Below are positions 47,954 through 56,805 of a DNA stretch of 64,000 nt, in pieces. The notes under the pieces are model-generated. The model had not been told where the DNA came from and did not search any database. It worked only from the letters and a program-made list of their open reading frames with translations. Position 1 is the stretch's first letter. Each line of letters starts with the position of its first letter. Source of the stretch: RYN-230 sp963782185 (GTDB lineage: Bacteria; Actinomycetota; Actinomycetes; Streptosporangiales; Streptosporangiaceae); NCBI GenBank assembly GCA_963782185.1, contig CAWAJB010000013.1, positions 124,001 through 188,000 of the forward strand, in the 5' to 3' direction. The translations under genes were made by a program, and so were the position numbers.

Positions 47954-48935
47954 CGTCGCAAGTTCGCTGGCGGAACTGCTGCTGACCTGGGCGATTACCT
48001 TCGGGGACAGCGTCGCCGGACAGTGTCACGTCCGCCGCGGCCAGCTGGGACTCCAGATGGTCCATGGTCCGCGGGCCGATAATCGGGGCGGTCACGGCGG
48101 GATGCCGCAGGACGAACGCTATGGCCAGCTGGATCAGGGTCAGCCCGGCCTGGTCGGCCAGCTCCGCGAGCTGCTCGGCAGCCTCCAGCTTGCGCTGGTT
48201 CTCCGGCAGCGACATGTCGAAGCGGTTGGCGAGCCGCTGGCGCGCGTAGGACATGGGCCCGGTCACGTCGGCGTCCTTGCGGTACCGCCCGGACAGCCAG
48301 CCGCCGGCCAGCGGGCTGTAGGGGATCACGCCCATCCCGTACCGCTGGCAGGTGGGCAGGACCTCGGCCTCAATCCCGCGGGTGAGGATCGAGTAGGGCG
48401 GCTGCTCGGACCTGAACCGTTCCCGGCCGCGGCCCTGTGCGGTCCACTGCGCTTCCACGATGGCCGAGGCCGGGAACGTCGAGTGGCCGATGTAGCGGAC
48501 CTTGCCCGCGCGGGCCAGGTCGGTGAGGGCGCCGAGCGTCTCGTCGATATCCGTGTCCGGGTCGGGGCGGTGGATCTGGTAGAGGTCGATCCAGTCGGTG
48601 CCCAGCCGCCGCAGCGAGTCCTCGACCTCGCGCATGATCCAGCGGCGTGAGTTGCCGCGGTGGTTGGGATCGGAGTCCATTGGGCTGTGCACCTTGGTCG
48701 CCAGGACCACGTCGTCGCGGCGCCCGCCCGCCAGGGCCTGGCCCACGATCTCCTCGGACTCACCGTGGGAGTAGACGTCGGCGGTGTCGACGAAGGTGAT
48801 CCCGGCATCCAGCGCGCGGTGGATGATCCGGATGCTCTCGTCGTGGTCCTTGGTCCCCCAGTCGCCGAACATCATGGCCCCGAGGCACAGCTTGCTGACC
48901 GAGACGCCGGTGCTTCCCAGACGCCGTTGTTCCAT
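47925..48935 (-). CDS. aldo/keto reductase
   Basis: 336 residues. TIM-barrel AKR motifs: LGSTGVSVSKLCLGAMMFG, ITFVDTADVYSHGESEEIVG (catalytic Asp and Tyr), VVLATKVHSPM (Lys), IDLYQIHRPDPDTDIDETLG (His) and RYGMGVIPYSPLAGGWLSGR. Cofactor site: IAFVLRHPAVTAPIIGPRTM. It reduces a carbonyl with NADPH. From about residue 312 (LSGDAVPEGNRPGQQQ) it departs from the usual C-terminal loop, so the end is probably changed by a frameshift or deletion. AAGGAG lies eight bases before the ATG. DUF2255 is 14 bp upstream, probably co-transcribed. Confidence 0.9.
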   Translation of the reverse strand: MEQRRLGSTGVSVSKLCLGAMMFGDWGTKDHDESIRIIHRALDAGITFVDTADVYSHGESEEIVGQALAGGRRDDVVLATKVHSPMDSDPNHRGNSRRWIMREVEDSLRRLGTDWIDLYQIHRPDPDTDIDETLGALTDLARAGKVRYIGHSTFPASAIVEAQWTAQGRGRERFRSEQPPYSILTRGIEAEVLPTCQRYGMGVIPYSPLAGGWLSGRYRKDADVTGPMSYARQRLANRFDMSLPENQRKLEAAEQLAELADQAGLTLIQLAIAFVLRHPAVTAPIIGPRTMDHLESQLAAADVTLSGDAVPEGNRPGQQQFRQRTCDDVLGVDHAR

Positions 48936-48949
48936 CGTGTTCGCTCCTT

Positions 48950-49324
48950 CTACTGGGGCAGCAGCCTGATCGTGGTGGACCGGCCCCCGGGGCTGGTGAT
49001 CGAGTCCGTGATGCTCCTGGCGTACCGGCGGTACTTGCTCCGGTAGGCCGCGTCGATATCGTCGTCCAGACTGTGGTCGGCGTCGGCGAACGTCACGTCA
49101 CGCCCGACGCCCCCTGCCTGGATGTGGCCCTCGCGGCGGACCTGGGTGCCGCGGAACCAGGCCGCGGAGGGCCCGTTGACGGAGCGGACGTACAGCCCGT
49201 CGCCGTAGGGGACGACCCAGATTGTCCGGGGGCTGCCGAGCGTGCCGTCCTGCCGGGTCGAGGAAATCTCCAGTTCTTCCGCGTCCCCGACCCGGGTGAA
49301 CTCGTCGTCCGTCCACGCGGTCAT
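48950..49324 (-). CDS. DUF2255 family protein
   Basis: 124 residues with the DUF2255 pattern: WTDDEFTRVGDAEELEISST, TIWVVPYGDGLYVRSVNGPS, AAWFRGTQVRREGHIQAGG and DAAYRSKYRRYARSI. The fold resembles flavin-dependent nitroreductase-like (DDN-type) split barrels, and these proteins often accompany oxidoreductases. Here it precedes an aldo/keto reductase. GGGAGG is about seven bases before the ATG. The reaction is unknown. Confidence 0.88.
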   Translation of the reverse strand: MTAWTDDEFTRVGDAEELEISSTRQDGTLGSPRTIWVVPYGDGLYVRSVNGPSAAWFRGTQVRREGHIQAGGVGRDVTFADADHSLDDDIDAAYRSKYRRYARSITDSITSPGGRSTTIRLLPQ

Positions 49325-49494
49325 CGCCGCGCCTCCCCTGTGGTGATCATTTTGCGGGCGGTTCGTTATATTCTGCCGCTGAACGTCTCCGCCGGCGCCT
49401 TCACGTCGGCTGCCTGGGTACGATCTCCAACGGTCTTCTCCTTGCTGATGTCGGCCGCTGCCCGGTGTGGTCGTGGCCCGGCCCAGGGCGTGGG

Positions 49495-49611
49495 TCAGGG
49501 GCGGATGAGTACCTTCAGGGCCCGGCGCCCGGCCATGGCCCGGTACCCGCCCGGCACGTCATCCAGGCCCACCCGCACGTCACTGGCGCCGTACATCAAG
49601 GCCGCACGCAT
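49495..49611 (-). pseudogene. zinc alcohol dehydrogenase reduced to its first and last residues
   Basis: A 38-residue frame: MRAALMYGASDVRV is the N-terminal strand of a zinc-dependent alcohol dehydrogenase. It is followed directly by DDVPGGYRAMAGRRALKVLI, the last 20 residues of the same family. About 320 residues between them are missing without loss of frame. The result is a clear internal deletion remnant. Confidence 0.7.
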
Positions 49612-50054
49612 GAAACGATTCCCTTCCGATCCTGTCCCGCGCCGGGCGCCGTTGTCCGGCCAGCCCCGGCGGTATCCATCAAACCCGGCCCGGGGCCGGG
49701 GAGGGAGAGCCTGGCGTTCCAGGTACTGACAGGCCCCTCTGCCCGCCGGCCGGGAACGTAACCGGATCACCCCGGAGCAGGCTGGACTGCACGCGTACGG
49801 CGGCCACCCCTCGACCAGGCCGAGATCAGCCGGACGGCCTGCGAAGCCTGACCGCAGGAGCCGCTGACCTCCTGATCGAGAGCCTGGCCGCTTGACTACG
49901 TGGCGGTTGAACTGGATGGGGGGCCGCCCCGTACGTAAAAGGGTGAATGTGGGCCCTCCCCTCATTTCGCTGCGGTATGCCGTCCGGCGTGCTGCGATGT
50001 ACGTGCCTGGACGCCCACGGTGGCGGCGTCCGGGCCCGAGGACGAGGTTGCCCG
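49612..50054. other. intergenic region without recognised genes
   Basis: 440 bp between the alcohol dehydrogenase remnant and the membrane protein gene. Open frames here are arginine/proline-rich shadows. A somewhat A/T-richer patch near 49925-49950 (GTACGTAAAAGGGTGAATG) may hold the promoter of the downstream gene. Confidence 0.4.
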
Positions 50055-50504
50055 ATGTCGCTAGCCGCTCTCTTCACCTGGATCGTCACGGCCAGTGCTG
50101 GCCTCTATCTGCTGACGATCTGGCTCATCGAATACGACCGCGAGTTCCAGTCCGCCGCGGCGACCCGCCTGCCGGTCCCGGTCATCAGCGCACACGCCCT
50201 GCTCGCCGTGGCCGGGCTCGTGGTCTGGGCGGGCTACCTGATCACCGACACCCCCAGGCTCGCCTATGCCGCCGCGCTGACCCTGGTCGTGGTCGCGACC
50301 CTCGGCCTGATCATGGCGGCGCGCTGGATCGGCGTCTACCGGGCCCACGACGCCGCGGCGGTGCGGGGGGAACGCGCGGGGATCACCGTGCCGCCGGAAC
50401 GGAACTTCCCGCTGTCCGTGGTGATCGGGCACGGCCTCTTCGCTGTAACCACGGTCGTCCTGGTGGTCGTGACGGCGCTGCGTGAGGTGGGCGGCGGCAG
50501 CTAA
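50055..50504 (+). CDS. four-helix membrane protein of unknown function
   Basis: 149 residues from ATG 50055 (GACGAGG upstream). Hydrophobic segments are near 1-25 (LAALFTWIVTASAGLYLLTI), 43-65 (VISAHALLAVAGLVVWAGYL), 70-90 (AALTLVVVATLGLIMAARWI) and 123-145 (VIGHGLFAVTTVVLVVVTAL). His residues in the second and fourth helices (ISAHALLA, VIGHGLFA) could bind heme, as in small b-type cytochrome-like proteins, but this is inference. Convergent with the PF03640 gene. Confidence 0.7.
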   Translation: MSLAALFTWIVTASAGLYLLTIWLIEYDREFQSAAATRLPVPVISAHALLAVAGLVVWAGYLITDTPRLAYAAALTLVVVATLGLIMAARWIGVYRAHDAAAVRGERAGITVPPERNFPLSVVIGHGLFAVTTVVLVVVTALREVGGGS

Positions 50505-50563
50505 CCGGCCGCGTGGCCGGGCATCACCCCGCCCGCCGGCGGGACTCCCCGCCGCGGGCAGGA

Positions 50564-51469
50564 TCATCCGGCCGTGGGTACCTCATGCCACAGCCCGCCG
50601 TTGAGGTTGAGGTTGTTGCCGTGGGCCTGGCCGGGAGCGGAGTCGCCGACGTAGGTGTACAGGGGATGACCGTCATAGGTCGCCTGGGTCGAGCCGTCCG
50701 ACCGCTTGATCGTGTCGAGACTGCCGGCGACGCCCGGCCCGGCGGTCACCGGTCCCTTCACCGGCGGCCAGTAGGCGGCACACGAGCCGTTGCAGACCGA
50801 CTTGGCCGGCGTGTCCGGGGCGAACGAGTACAAGGTGAAGCCGCGGGCGTTGGCCAGCACGCTCACCCCGCCGATCTGCACCGCCTTCAGGCTGCCGCTG
50901 GCACTGGTGCTGGCCGGCGCGGGGCCGCCTGCTCCGCCCACGGCCACGCCCAGCAGGACCAGGGCGATCACGCAGACGCCGGCCACCGCCCAGCCGGCTC
51001 CTGGGATCCCGTCCTGCAGGCGAGCCAGCAACGCGGGGCGTGCGGGCGGCTGCCCCCGCGGCGGGGACGCCGGCGGGATGAGGGCGAGGACCGCCAGCGC
51101 GGCGAAGGCCGCGACTTCGATCACCCCGGCGACGATCCCCGCCGTGGTGCGGACCTCCCTGAACCCGAACAGCCCGATCCAGATGGACAGCAGGTACCCG
51201 CCGAGGGTGGCCAGGGCGAAGCCGGCGCCCGCGGCGGCGGCGAGCCGGCTGCCGGTCACCAGGACGGCCAGGGCCAGGCCGAAGGCGGTGATCACCTGCA
51301 GCAGGAACAGCCAGCCGATGGTCGGGACCGAGCGGTAGCCGGTCAGGTACAAGTCAAGATGGATCCCCCCGGTGGCCGCCAGCAGGGCCGCCCCCGCCAC
51401 CCGCAGCCCGATCCGCAGTGACCGCCCCCGCACGGCCTGCCGTGTCCCGCCCGCCGCATCCATGTCCAT
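50564..51469 (-). CDS. membrane protein with C-terminal PF03640 (secreted repeat) domain
   Basis: 301 residues from ATG 51469. Five hydrophobic helices (LRVAGAALLAATGGIHLDLY, IGWLFLLQVITAFGLALAVL, ... GWAVAGVCVIALVLLGVAVG) are followed by an external domain of about 110 residues. That domain has the PF03640 pattern twice: VLANARGFTLYSFAPDTPAK, VCNGSCAAYWPPVKGP, TYDGHPLYTYVGDSAPGQAH, LNGGLWHEV. The domain occurs in secreted lipoproteins of unknown function, perhaps redox- or metal-linked (paired Cys in CNGSC). It lies downstream of a paralogous lipoprotein, separated by a hairpin. Confidence 0.85.
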   Translation of the reverse strand: MDMDAAGGTRQAVRGRSLRIGLRVAGAALLAATGGIHLDLYLTGYRSVPTIGWLFLLQVITAFGLALAVLVTGSRLAAAAGAGFALATLGGYLLSIWIGLFGFREVRTTAGIVAGVIEVAAFAALAVLALIPPASPPRGQPPARPALLARLQDGIPGAGWAVAGVCVIALVLLGVAVGGAGGPAPASTSASGSLKAVQIGGVSVLANARGFTLYSFAPDTPAKSVCNGSCAAYWPPVKGPVTAGPGVAGSLDTIKRSDGSTQATYDGHPLYTYVGDSAPGQAHGNNLNLNGGLWHEVPTAG

Positions 51470-51500
51470 CCTCGCCCTCGCGCACCGCGGCCCGGCCGCC

Positions 51501-51528
51501 GGCCACACCTCCCGGAAGAGGTGTGGCC
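51501..51528 (-). terminator. strong hairpin between the two PF03640 genes
   Basis: Perfect 11-bp stem (GGCCACACCTC / GAGGTGTGGCC) with a 6-base loop, 30 bp after the lipoprotein stop codon. It lacks a T-run, as is common for actinobacterial terminators, and may lower expression of the downstream gene. Confidence 0.65.
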
Positions 51529-51558
51529 CCACGGTCAGCAGGCCGGCCTCAGTCAGTA

Positions 51559-52098
51559 CTAGTACCCTCCGCCGCCGCCACTGCTGCTGGGGCTGCTGTG
51601 GGCGGCGGCCGCGGCCCCGCCGGATACCGGCACCACGTGCCATACCCCGCCGGACAGGTTGAGGCCGTTGCCCTTGTCCTGCCCCGGGGCGGAGTCGCTC
51701 ACGTAGGTGTAGAGCGGGTGCCCGTTGTAGGTGGCCTGGGTCGAGCCGTCCGACCGGGTGATCGTGCCCAGCTTGCCGGTCACGCCGGCGCCAGCGGTCG
51801 CTGGCCCCTTCACCGGCGGCCAGTACGTCGCGCACGACCCGTTGCAGTTGGACTTGGTCGCCGTGTCCGGCGCGAACGAGTACACCGTGAAGCCCTTGGC
51901 GTTGGTCACCACCTTGATGCCGCCGATCGTCGCGGTCTTCAGGGCGTTACCGGACGCGGCCGCCGGGGAGGCCGCGCTGGACGAACTGCTCGGCTGGCTG
52001 GCCGGGCTGCTGGTGCCGGACGGCGATGAGGACCCGCACGCCGCGGCGATCAGGGCCACGCCGGCCAGGCCAGCTGGCACGAACCATCGGTTGCGCAT
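51559..52098 (-). CDS. PF03640-domain secreted lipoprotein (SCO0930-type)
   Basis: 179 residues from ATG 52098, with GGGGG six bases upstream. A signal peptide ends in the lipobox LIAAAC. After a Ser/Pro-rich linker comes one PF03640 unit pair: VVTNAKGFTVYSFAPDTATK, NCNGSCATYWPPVKGP, TYNGHPLYTYVSDSAPGQDK and LSGGVWHVVPVSGG. A Ser/Gly-rich tail ends the protein. The domain is about 60 percent identical by eye to that of the downstream membrane protein, so the two arose by duplication. Exported and membrane-anchored; function unknown. Confidence 0.88.
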   Translation of the reverse strand: MRNRWFVPAGLAGVALIAAACGSSSPSGTSSPASQPSSSSSAASPAAASGNALKTATIGGIKVVTNAKGFTVYSFAPDTATKSNCNGSCATYWPPVKGPATAGAGVTGKLGTITRSDGSTQATYNGHPLYTYVSDSAPGQDKGNGLNLSGGVWHVVPVSGGAAAAAHSSPSSSGGGGGY

Positions 52099-52333
52099 CA
52101 CATACCCCCGCCTGCTCCGGAATGGCTTGTCTTTCTCCCAGCACGTACCCGGTCGCGGGTCCGTTCACCGCTCGCGGCCTGTTCAGGGAATTAAGCGCCG
52201 GCCTGAACCGCCCGGTCCACGCGGACGGGACCGGCGCCCGGTCACGCCGGCCTGTGAGGCCTTAGCTATCCGCGGGCGGGGGCAGGCGCGGCGCGGCGCT
52301 CGTTGGCCCGGATGAGGTGGAGGGCCGTGGATG

Positions 52334-53044
52334 TCATCGGACAGGCACGCTGACCAGGGGCTTGCCGCTCATCGTGGCCACGACGAAGCCGCGGACACCG
52401 GACGCCAGGGCCGCCGATGCCGGGTACCACGCATCCGCATGGCCCGCCGCCACGGTCCAGCCGCCGGCCACGACACGGTGGCCGGGCCCCTCGACCAGCA
52501 GTTCACACCGCGTTCCGGCGGGAATCCCGCTCACCTGCACCTGCGCCTGCAGCCCCCACGGTTGTGCCGCGTACTCCACGGTGGCGCCCGCGCCGGTCTG
52601 CGGATCACGACCGTGAGCCATGCCCGTCCAGGGCAGCGCCGAGGCAGCCGGGCGCAACCGCGGCGGGGCCACCATCCGGGACACGGCCACCGCCCCGCCC
52701 GCCGCGATCACCGCCAGGGCTGCGGCGGCCGCCACTCTGCGCCACATGAGGTGCCTGCGCAGGGCGGCCGTGCGCTCCAGCAGCGATGGCAGCGCCGCCT
52801 CCGGCGGATGGCCCTCGTCCCGGCCGGCGGGGCCGGGCTCATCCAGGGCGAGCAGGGAGACATCGGTGGCCGGCACGCTGCCCAGCCGTCCCGGCAGCGC
52901 CGCCAGCCCGGCCAGTTCCTCCCGGCACGCCACGCACCAGGAGAGATGGCTCTCCATCACGGCGCGGTCCGCGGGGTCGATGGCGCCCACGACGTACACA
53001 CCCAGCGCGCCGCGGATCTCCCCGCAGCTCCCGGTGCCAGTCAC
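52334..53044 (-). CDS. zinc-finger anti-sigma factor, orphan
   Basis: 236 residues from GTG 53044 (GTG 53131 would add 29 residues). The N-terminal ZAS domain reads CGEIRGALGVYVVGAIDPAD then MESHLSWCVACREELAGLAA, with the H-x3-C-x2-C zinc motif. One membrane helix follows (VAAAAALAVIAAGGAVAVSR). The outer domain (WTGMAHGRDPQTGAGATVEY, AQPWGLQAQVQVSGIPAGT) resembles the RskA-type C-terminal domain. It should bind and hold an ECF sigma factor at the membrane. No sigma factor gene is adjacent: upstream is a divergent phosphatase, downstream a 235-bp gap and the lipoprotein. Confidence 0.85.
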   Translation of the reverse strand: MTGTGSCGEIRGALGVYVVGAIDPADRAVMESHLSWCVACREELAGLAALPGRLGSVPATDVSLLALDEPGPAGRDEGHPPEAALPSLLERTAALRRHLMWRRVAAAAALAVIAAGGAVAVSRMVAPPRLRPAASALPWTGMAHGRDPQTGAGATVEYAAQPWGLQAQVQVSGIPAGTRCELLVEGPGHRVVAGGWTVAAGHADAWYPASAALASGVRGFVVATMSGKPLVSVPVR

Positions 53045-53337
53045 GGCGCCAGCCCGCGTCCCGGTGGGCCGCCCCCGGCCAGCCTTGTCCCCATACCACC
53101 AAGAACGCGCCAACCAGCCCTGATCGTTCACCAGTCGGGCCGCGGACCTGGGGTGATCAGGGCCCGGGCCGGGCCAGCGGCCGCCGGGCTGGTGACCGGA
53201 CGCACTTAAGGCCCGGCATCAGATGTCCTGGAGCTAGATCAGAGGTTACGTTCAGCTGCCGTTCGGGCCTGGCCTGCAGCATTGCCTCGAGGCACATGGG
53301 CAGGACCGACGATGCCGGGCAGATGAGAGGCAGCCTC

Positions 53338-54564
53338 GTGAATGCGAAGACACAGAGATGGTGGCGCTGGGGCCTGTCCCTGCTACGGCCTGGACGCGGC
53401 ATCCCGCTGAACGTGTCCGGACCCTCCCAGCCGGCCCGGCTGCTGGCCAAGCGGGTCTTCGCGGTGCTGCTCGGCCTGATCATCACCGCCGTGGCCGTGG
53501 CCCAGTACCGCATCGTGCGGGCGCCGGTCACGGTCGCGTGGCTGGCGGTCGGCCCGCTGCTGGCCTCCCTGGTGCTGCGCCCGCGGATCACCGCCGTGCT
53601 GGCGGGCTGGGCCGTGCTGCTCGGCCTCGGGCTGATCATGAACCAGCCGGGCCCGCCGGGCTCCCGGGTGTCGCACCTGAGCGTGCTCGTCCTGCTGGCC
53701 GCGTTCGCGGTGGTCAACGCCGTGCTGCGCACCGCGGCCCAGCGGCGGCTCAGTCAGGTCCGCGCCGTGGCCCGGGTGGCGCAGAGCGCGCTGCTGCGCG
53801 AGGTCCCGGCGACCGTGGCCGCGGGACGGATGGCGTCGCGGTACGTGTCGGCGGCGGCGGAGGCACGGGTCGGCGGGGACCTGCTCGAGGTCGTCTCCCA
53901 GGGAGACCGGCCGCGCTGGCTCATCGGTGACACCCGCGGCAAGGGGCTGCCCGCGGTGCGCCTGGCCAGCGTCGCGATGACCAGCTTCCGGGACGCGTGC
54001 GCCCAGCCGGGCCTGTCGCTGCCCGAGATCGCCCGGGTCGTGGACCGGTCGGTCACCCGGGCGGCCGGGGACGAGGACTTCGTGACCGCGCTGTTCGCCG
54101 AGTTCGACCCGCGTGGCTGGCTCGAGCTCGTCACCTGCGGCCACCCGCCGCCACTGCGGCTGACGGCCGACGGTGACCTGCAGGCCCTGAACCCGTCCGC
54201 GTACGCGACCCCGCTCGGACTGCGCCCCGGCGTGCGGGCCTCCACGTTCACGGTGAACCCCGGCGACCGGCTGCTCTTCTATACCGACGGCCTGCTCGAG
54301 GCCCGCGACCGGGCGGGCCGGTTCTTCCGGCTGGAGGACTGCCTCGACACCCTCCGCCGCCCCGACCTGGACAGCGCCGCGGAAGAACTGCTCGACCGGC
54401 TGGTGGCCCACACCGGGCGCAGGCTCGACGACGACGTCGCGATCCTGCTCTTCGAGGCGGCAGCGGCCCCGGCGGGCGACGATCCGCTGATGCCGGCCGG
54501 CGCCGCCGTAGTGGTCCAGAACCCGGGTGAGCAGGCGGATCAGCAGGTCGCGTCCGTCCGCTGA
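53338..54564 (+). CDS. membrane-bound SpoIIE/PP2C-type serine phosphatase
   Basis: 408 residues from GTG 53338 (GAGAGG seven bases upstream). Three hydrophobic helices (VFAVLLGLIITAVAVAQYRI, TVAWLAVGPLLASLVLRPRI, AVLAGWAVLLGLGLIM), then a linker and the PP2C_2/SpoIIE phosphatase domain. The metal-binding Asp residues lie in RVGGDLLEVV, RWLIGDTRGKGLPAVRLASV and LLFYTDGLLEARDRAG. It would dephosphorylate an anti-sigma-factor antagonist, and the divergent anti-sigma gene points to a sigma-control locus. The last 28 residues after DDDVAILLFEAAA are antisense to the TetR remnant, so the natural end may be lost. Confidence 0.87.
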   Translation: MNAKTQRWWRWGLSLLRPGRGIPLNVSGPSQPARLLAKRVFAVLLGLIITAVAVAQYRIVRAPVTVAWLAVGPLLASLVLRPRITAVLAGWAVLLGLGLIMNQPGPPGSRVSHLSVLVLLAAFAVVNAVLRTAAQRRLSQVRAVARVAQSALLREVPATVAAGRMASRYVSAAAEARVGGDLLEVVSQGDRPRWLIGDTRGKGLPAVRLASVAMTSFRDACAQPGLSLPEIARVVDRSVTRAAGDEDFVTALFAEFDPRGWLELVTCGHPPPLRLTADGDLQALNPSAYATPLGLRPGVRASTFTVNPGDRLLFYTDGLLEARDRAGRFFRLEDCLDTLRRPDLDSAAEELLDRLVAHTGRRLDDDVAILLFEAAAAPAGDDPLMPAGAAVVVQNPGEQADQQVASVR

Positions 54565-55030
54565 CAACGGGGCGGCTGCCTCTAGCGGCCGGGACCCGGC
54601 CGTCCCCCGTACCTGCGGTAAAGGCCGCGAAGGAGCCCAGCCCGGCGTCGATGAGCCGGGCCGCGCGGAGGACATCGGCGCTGACGGCCTGGCGGAGCTG
54701 CGCGGGAGTGCGGGTGGCATCCAGGTACGTGCGCAGGGCGCGCTGAGCCAGGCCGTCATGGCGGCGATCTCGCCGTCGAGGATCCGCAGCGCCGCCTCGA
54801 CCGGGGACACCCGGGGATCGGCCAGGCCGGCCCGCAGCGAGGCCATGGTCGTCTCTCAGGCGGTAACCAGGATCAGCGACGTCCTTCGTCGGGAAGTAGT
54901 TGAAGACCGTCTTCTCCGACACCCCGCACGCCTCGGCGATCTGGCTCAGCGTGGGCCTGCCCGGCGGGAGCGGCGCGGCCAGGTGCGCCGCGCGGGCCAG
55001 GTGCGCCGGGCGGGTGAGGACTTTCGTCGC
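54480..55030 (-). pseudogene. TetR-family regulator, truncated and frameshifted
   Basis: The HTH is recognisable (PTLSQIAEACGVSEKTVFNY, FPTKD). The following helices are in another frame (MASLRAGLADPRVSPVEAAL, RILDGEIAAMTAWL), then back in the first (AQRALRTYLDATRTPAQLRQ, AVSADVLRAARLIDAGLGSF). The first helix before the HTH is missing and replaced by a Leu/Ala/Pro repeat (GCGCACCTGGCC twice). The gene lost its 5' end at the same place where the divergent GH3 gene lost its own. Confidence 0.7.
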
Positions 55031-55084
55031 GGATATGTAAAAGCAGGAAGGCGGTAAAGGCGCGCGCTATCGCATGGTGAAAGT

Positions 55085-56724
55085 CCTCGCTGCCTCAAAT
55101 TTGAGCACTTCATCGCCTACGACGGCGGCAACAACGTGGTGCTGGATGAGCAGACGCTGCATGAGATCTACCTGCAGCCGTTCGCCGACGCCATCGACGC
55201 CGGGGTCGCCTCGGTCATGTGCTCCTACAACACCGTCTCGGTGGTGGCGGCCACCCCGCCGGCCGGCGGGACACCGGGACCGTATTCGTGCGGCAACCCG
55301 GCGACCCTGACCGGGATCCTGCGCGGGGAACTGGGCTTTAAGGGGTTCACGACGTCCGACTGGGGCGCCAACCACGCGACCAGCTTCATCAACGACGGCC
55401 TGGACATGGAGATGCCGGGCACCGGATTCGGCGACATCCTGCCCACCTACTTCTCCGCCGCCGACCTGAAGGCCGCGATCAGCGCCGGGACGGTCAGCAT
55501 GGCCACGATCAACGCGGCGGTCGGCCACATCCTGTACGAGATGGACCGCTTCGGCCTGCTGTCCGGCCACTCCAAGCACAACCCCACCCCGGAGCCGGTC
55601 AACGCCGACGAGCAGGTGGTCCAGCAGACCGCGCAGGACGCCGCCACCTTGCTGAAGAACGACGCCAGCGCGCTGCCGCTGTCGCACGCCGACCTTGGGT
55701 TAACCGACGGGCTGGACAACCTGCGCACCCAGCTCAACCTCACCGCGGCCCGCACACCCTGTCCGTGACCATCAACGGCGGACGTGTCCGGCGCCCCGGT
55801 GCAGGCCCGGCTGAACTGGGTCACCCCGGCCCAGCAGCAGGCCAACACGCCGCCGCCGTGAACACCGCCCGGCACGCCAAGACCGCCGTGGTGTTCGCCT
55901 GGTCCACCGGGGCCCTGGACAGCCCGCTGCCGAGGGCCAGGACCAGCTGATCGCCGAGTGACGCGGCAACCGACACATCGTGGTGTGAAACCGACCCGGT
56001 CGCCATGCCCTGGCTGGGCAGCGTCAAGGCGGTGCTGCAGATGTGGTACCCGGGTGACACCGGCGGCTACGCCACCGCGAACGTCCTGCTCGGGAGCACC
56101 GACCCGGCCGGGCGGTTGCCGTTCACCTGGCCCGCCGCGCTGGACCAGGGCGTGGCCAACCAGCCCGCCACTCACCCCGAACGGACCTCCAACGGGGTGG
56201 ACGCCACCGGGAAATTCTGCACCACCCCGGGCAGCCCGTTCGGCGGGCCGCAGTGCACGACGACCTACACCGAGGGCATCTACGTGGGCTACCGCTGGTA
56301 TGACCAGCAGCACCTCACGCCGCTCTACCCCTTCGGATACGGGCTGTCCTACACCCACTTCGGCTACTCGGGCCTGCACTGGGCGCCCGCCCGGGACGGC
56401 GGCCTGGATGTGGCGTTCCGGGTCACCAACACCGGCAGCGTCATCGGCGACGAGGTCCCGCAGGTATACCTCGGCGCACCGGCCAGCGGCCCGGCGGGCG
56501 CGGCATTCGCCGACCGGGCCCTGGCGGCCTACAGCCGCATCACGCTGCGCCCGGGCCAGTCCCAGGTCGTGTCGCTGCACGTGCCGCTGCGCCAGCTCCA
56601 GTACTGGGACACCGGGGCCGCGCGCTGGGTCACCGTGACCGGGCAGCGGCCGCTCTTCGTCGCCAGCAACGAGCGGTCCACCGGGCTCACCACCACCATC
56701 ACCGTCCGCGGCGGCGGGCACTGA
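55085..56724 (+). pseudogene. GH3 beta-glucosidase/xylosidase, 5'-truncated and frameshifted
   Basis: The remnant begins inside the catalytic barrel (EHFIAYDGGNNVVLDEQTLH, EIYLQPFADAIDAGVASVMC) and includes the nucleophile region GFKGFTTSDWGANHATSFIN. From about 55745 the middle part is broken by frame changes and in-frame stops (TARHAKTAVVFAWSTGALDS, then GQDQLIAE). From 56005 the C-terminal half is intact: WLGSVKAVLQMWYPGDTGGY, GRLPFTWPAALDQG, TYTEGIYVGYRWYDQQHLTP, PFGYGLSYTHFGYSGL and a fibronectin-III-like domain to the stop. The N-terminal 200 or so residues and any signal peptide are gone. A family member this damaged is unlikely to work. Confidence 0.8.
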
Positions 56725-56763
56725 CGCACCCGAACCCGCGCTAGCCCGGACCGGGAACGGGCC

Positions 56764-56782
56764 GGGACCCTCCCAGGGTCCC
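56764..56782. terminator. hairpin between convergent GH3 remnant and argG
   Basis: 8-bp perfect stem (GGGACCCT / AGGGTCCC) with a 3-base loop, placed 39 bp after the GH3 stop and 23 bp after the argG stop. It is flanked by two copies of CCGGGAACGGGCC. It may serve both strands. Confidence 0.55.
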
Positions 56783-56805
56783 CGCCCGCCCCGGGAACGG
56801 GCCGG

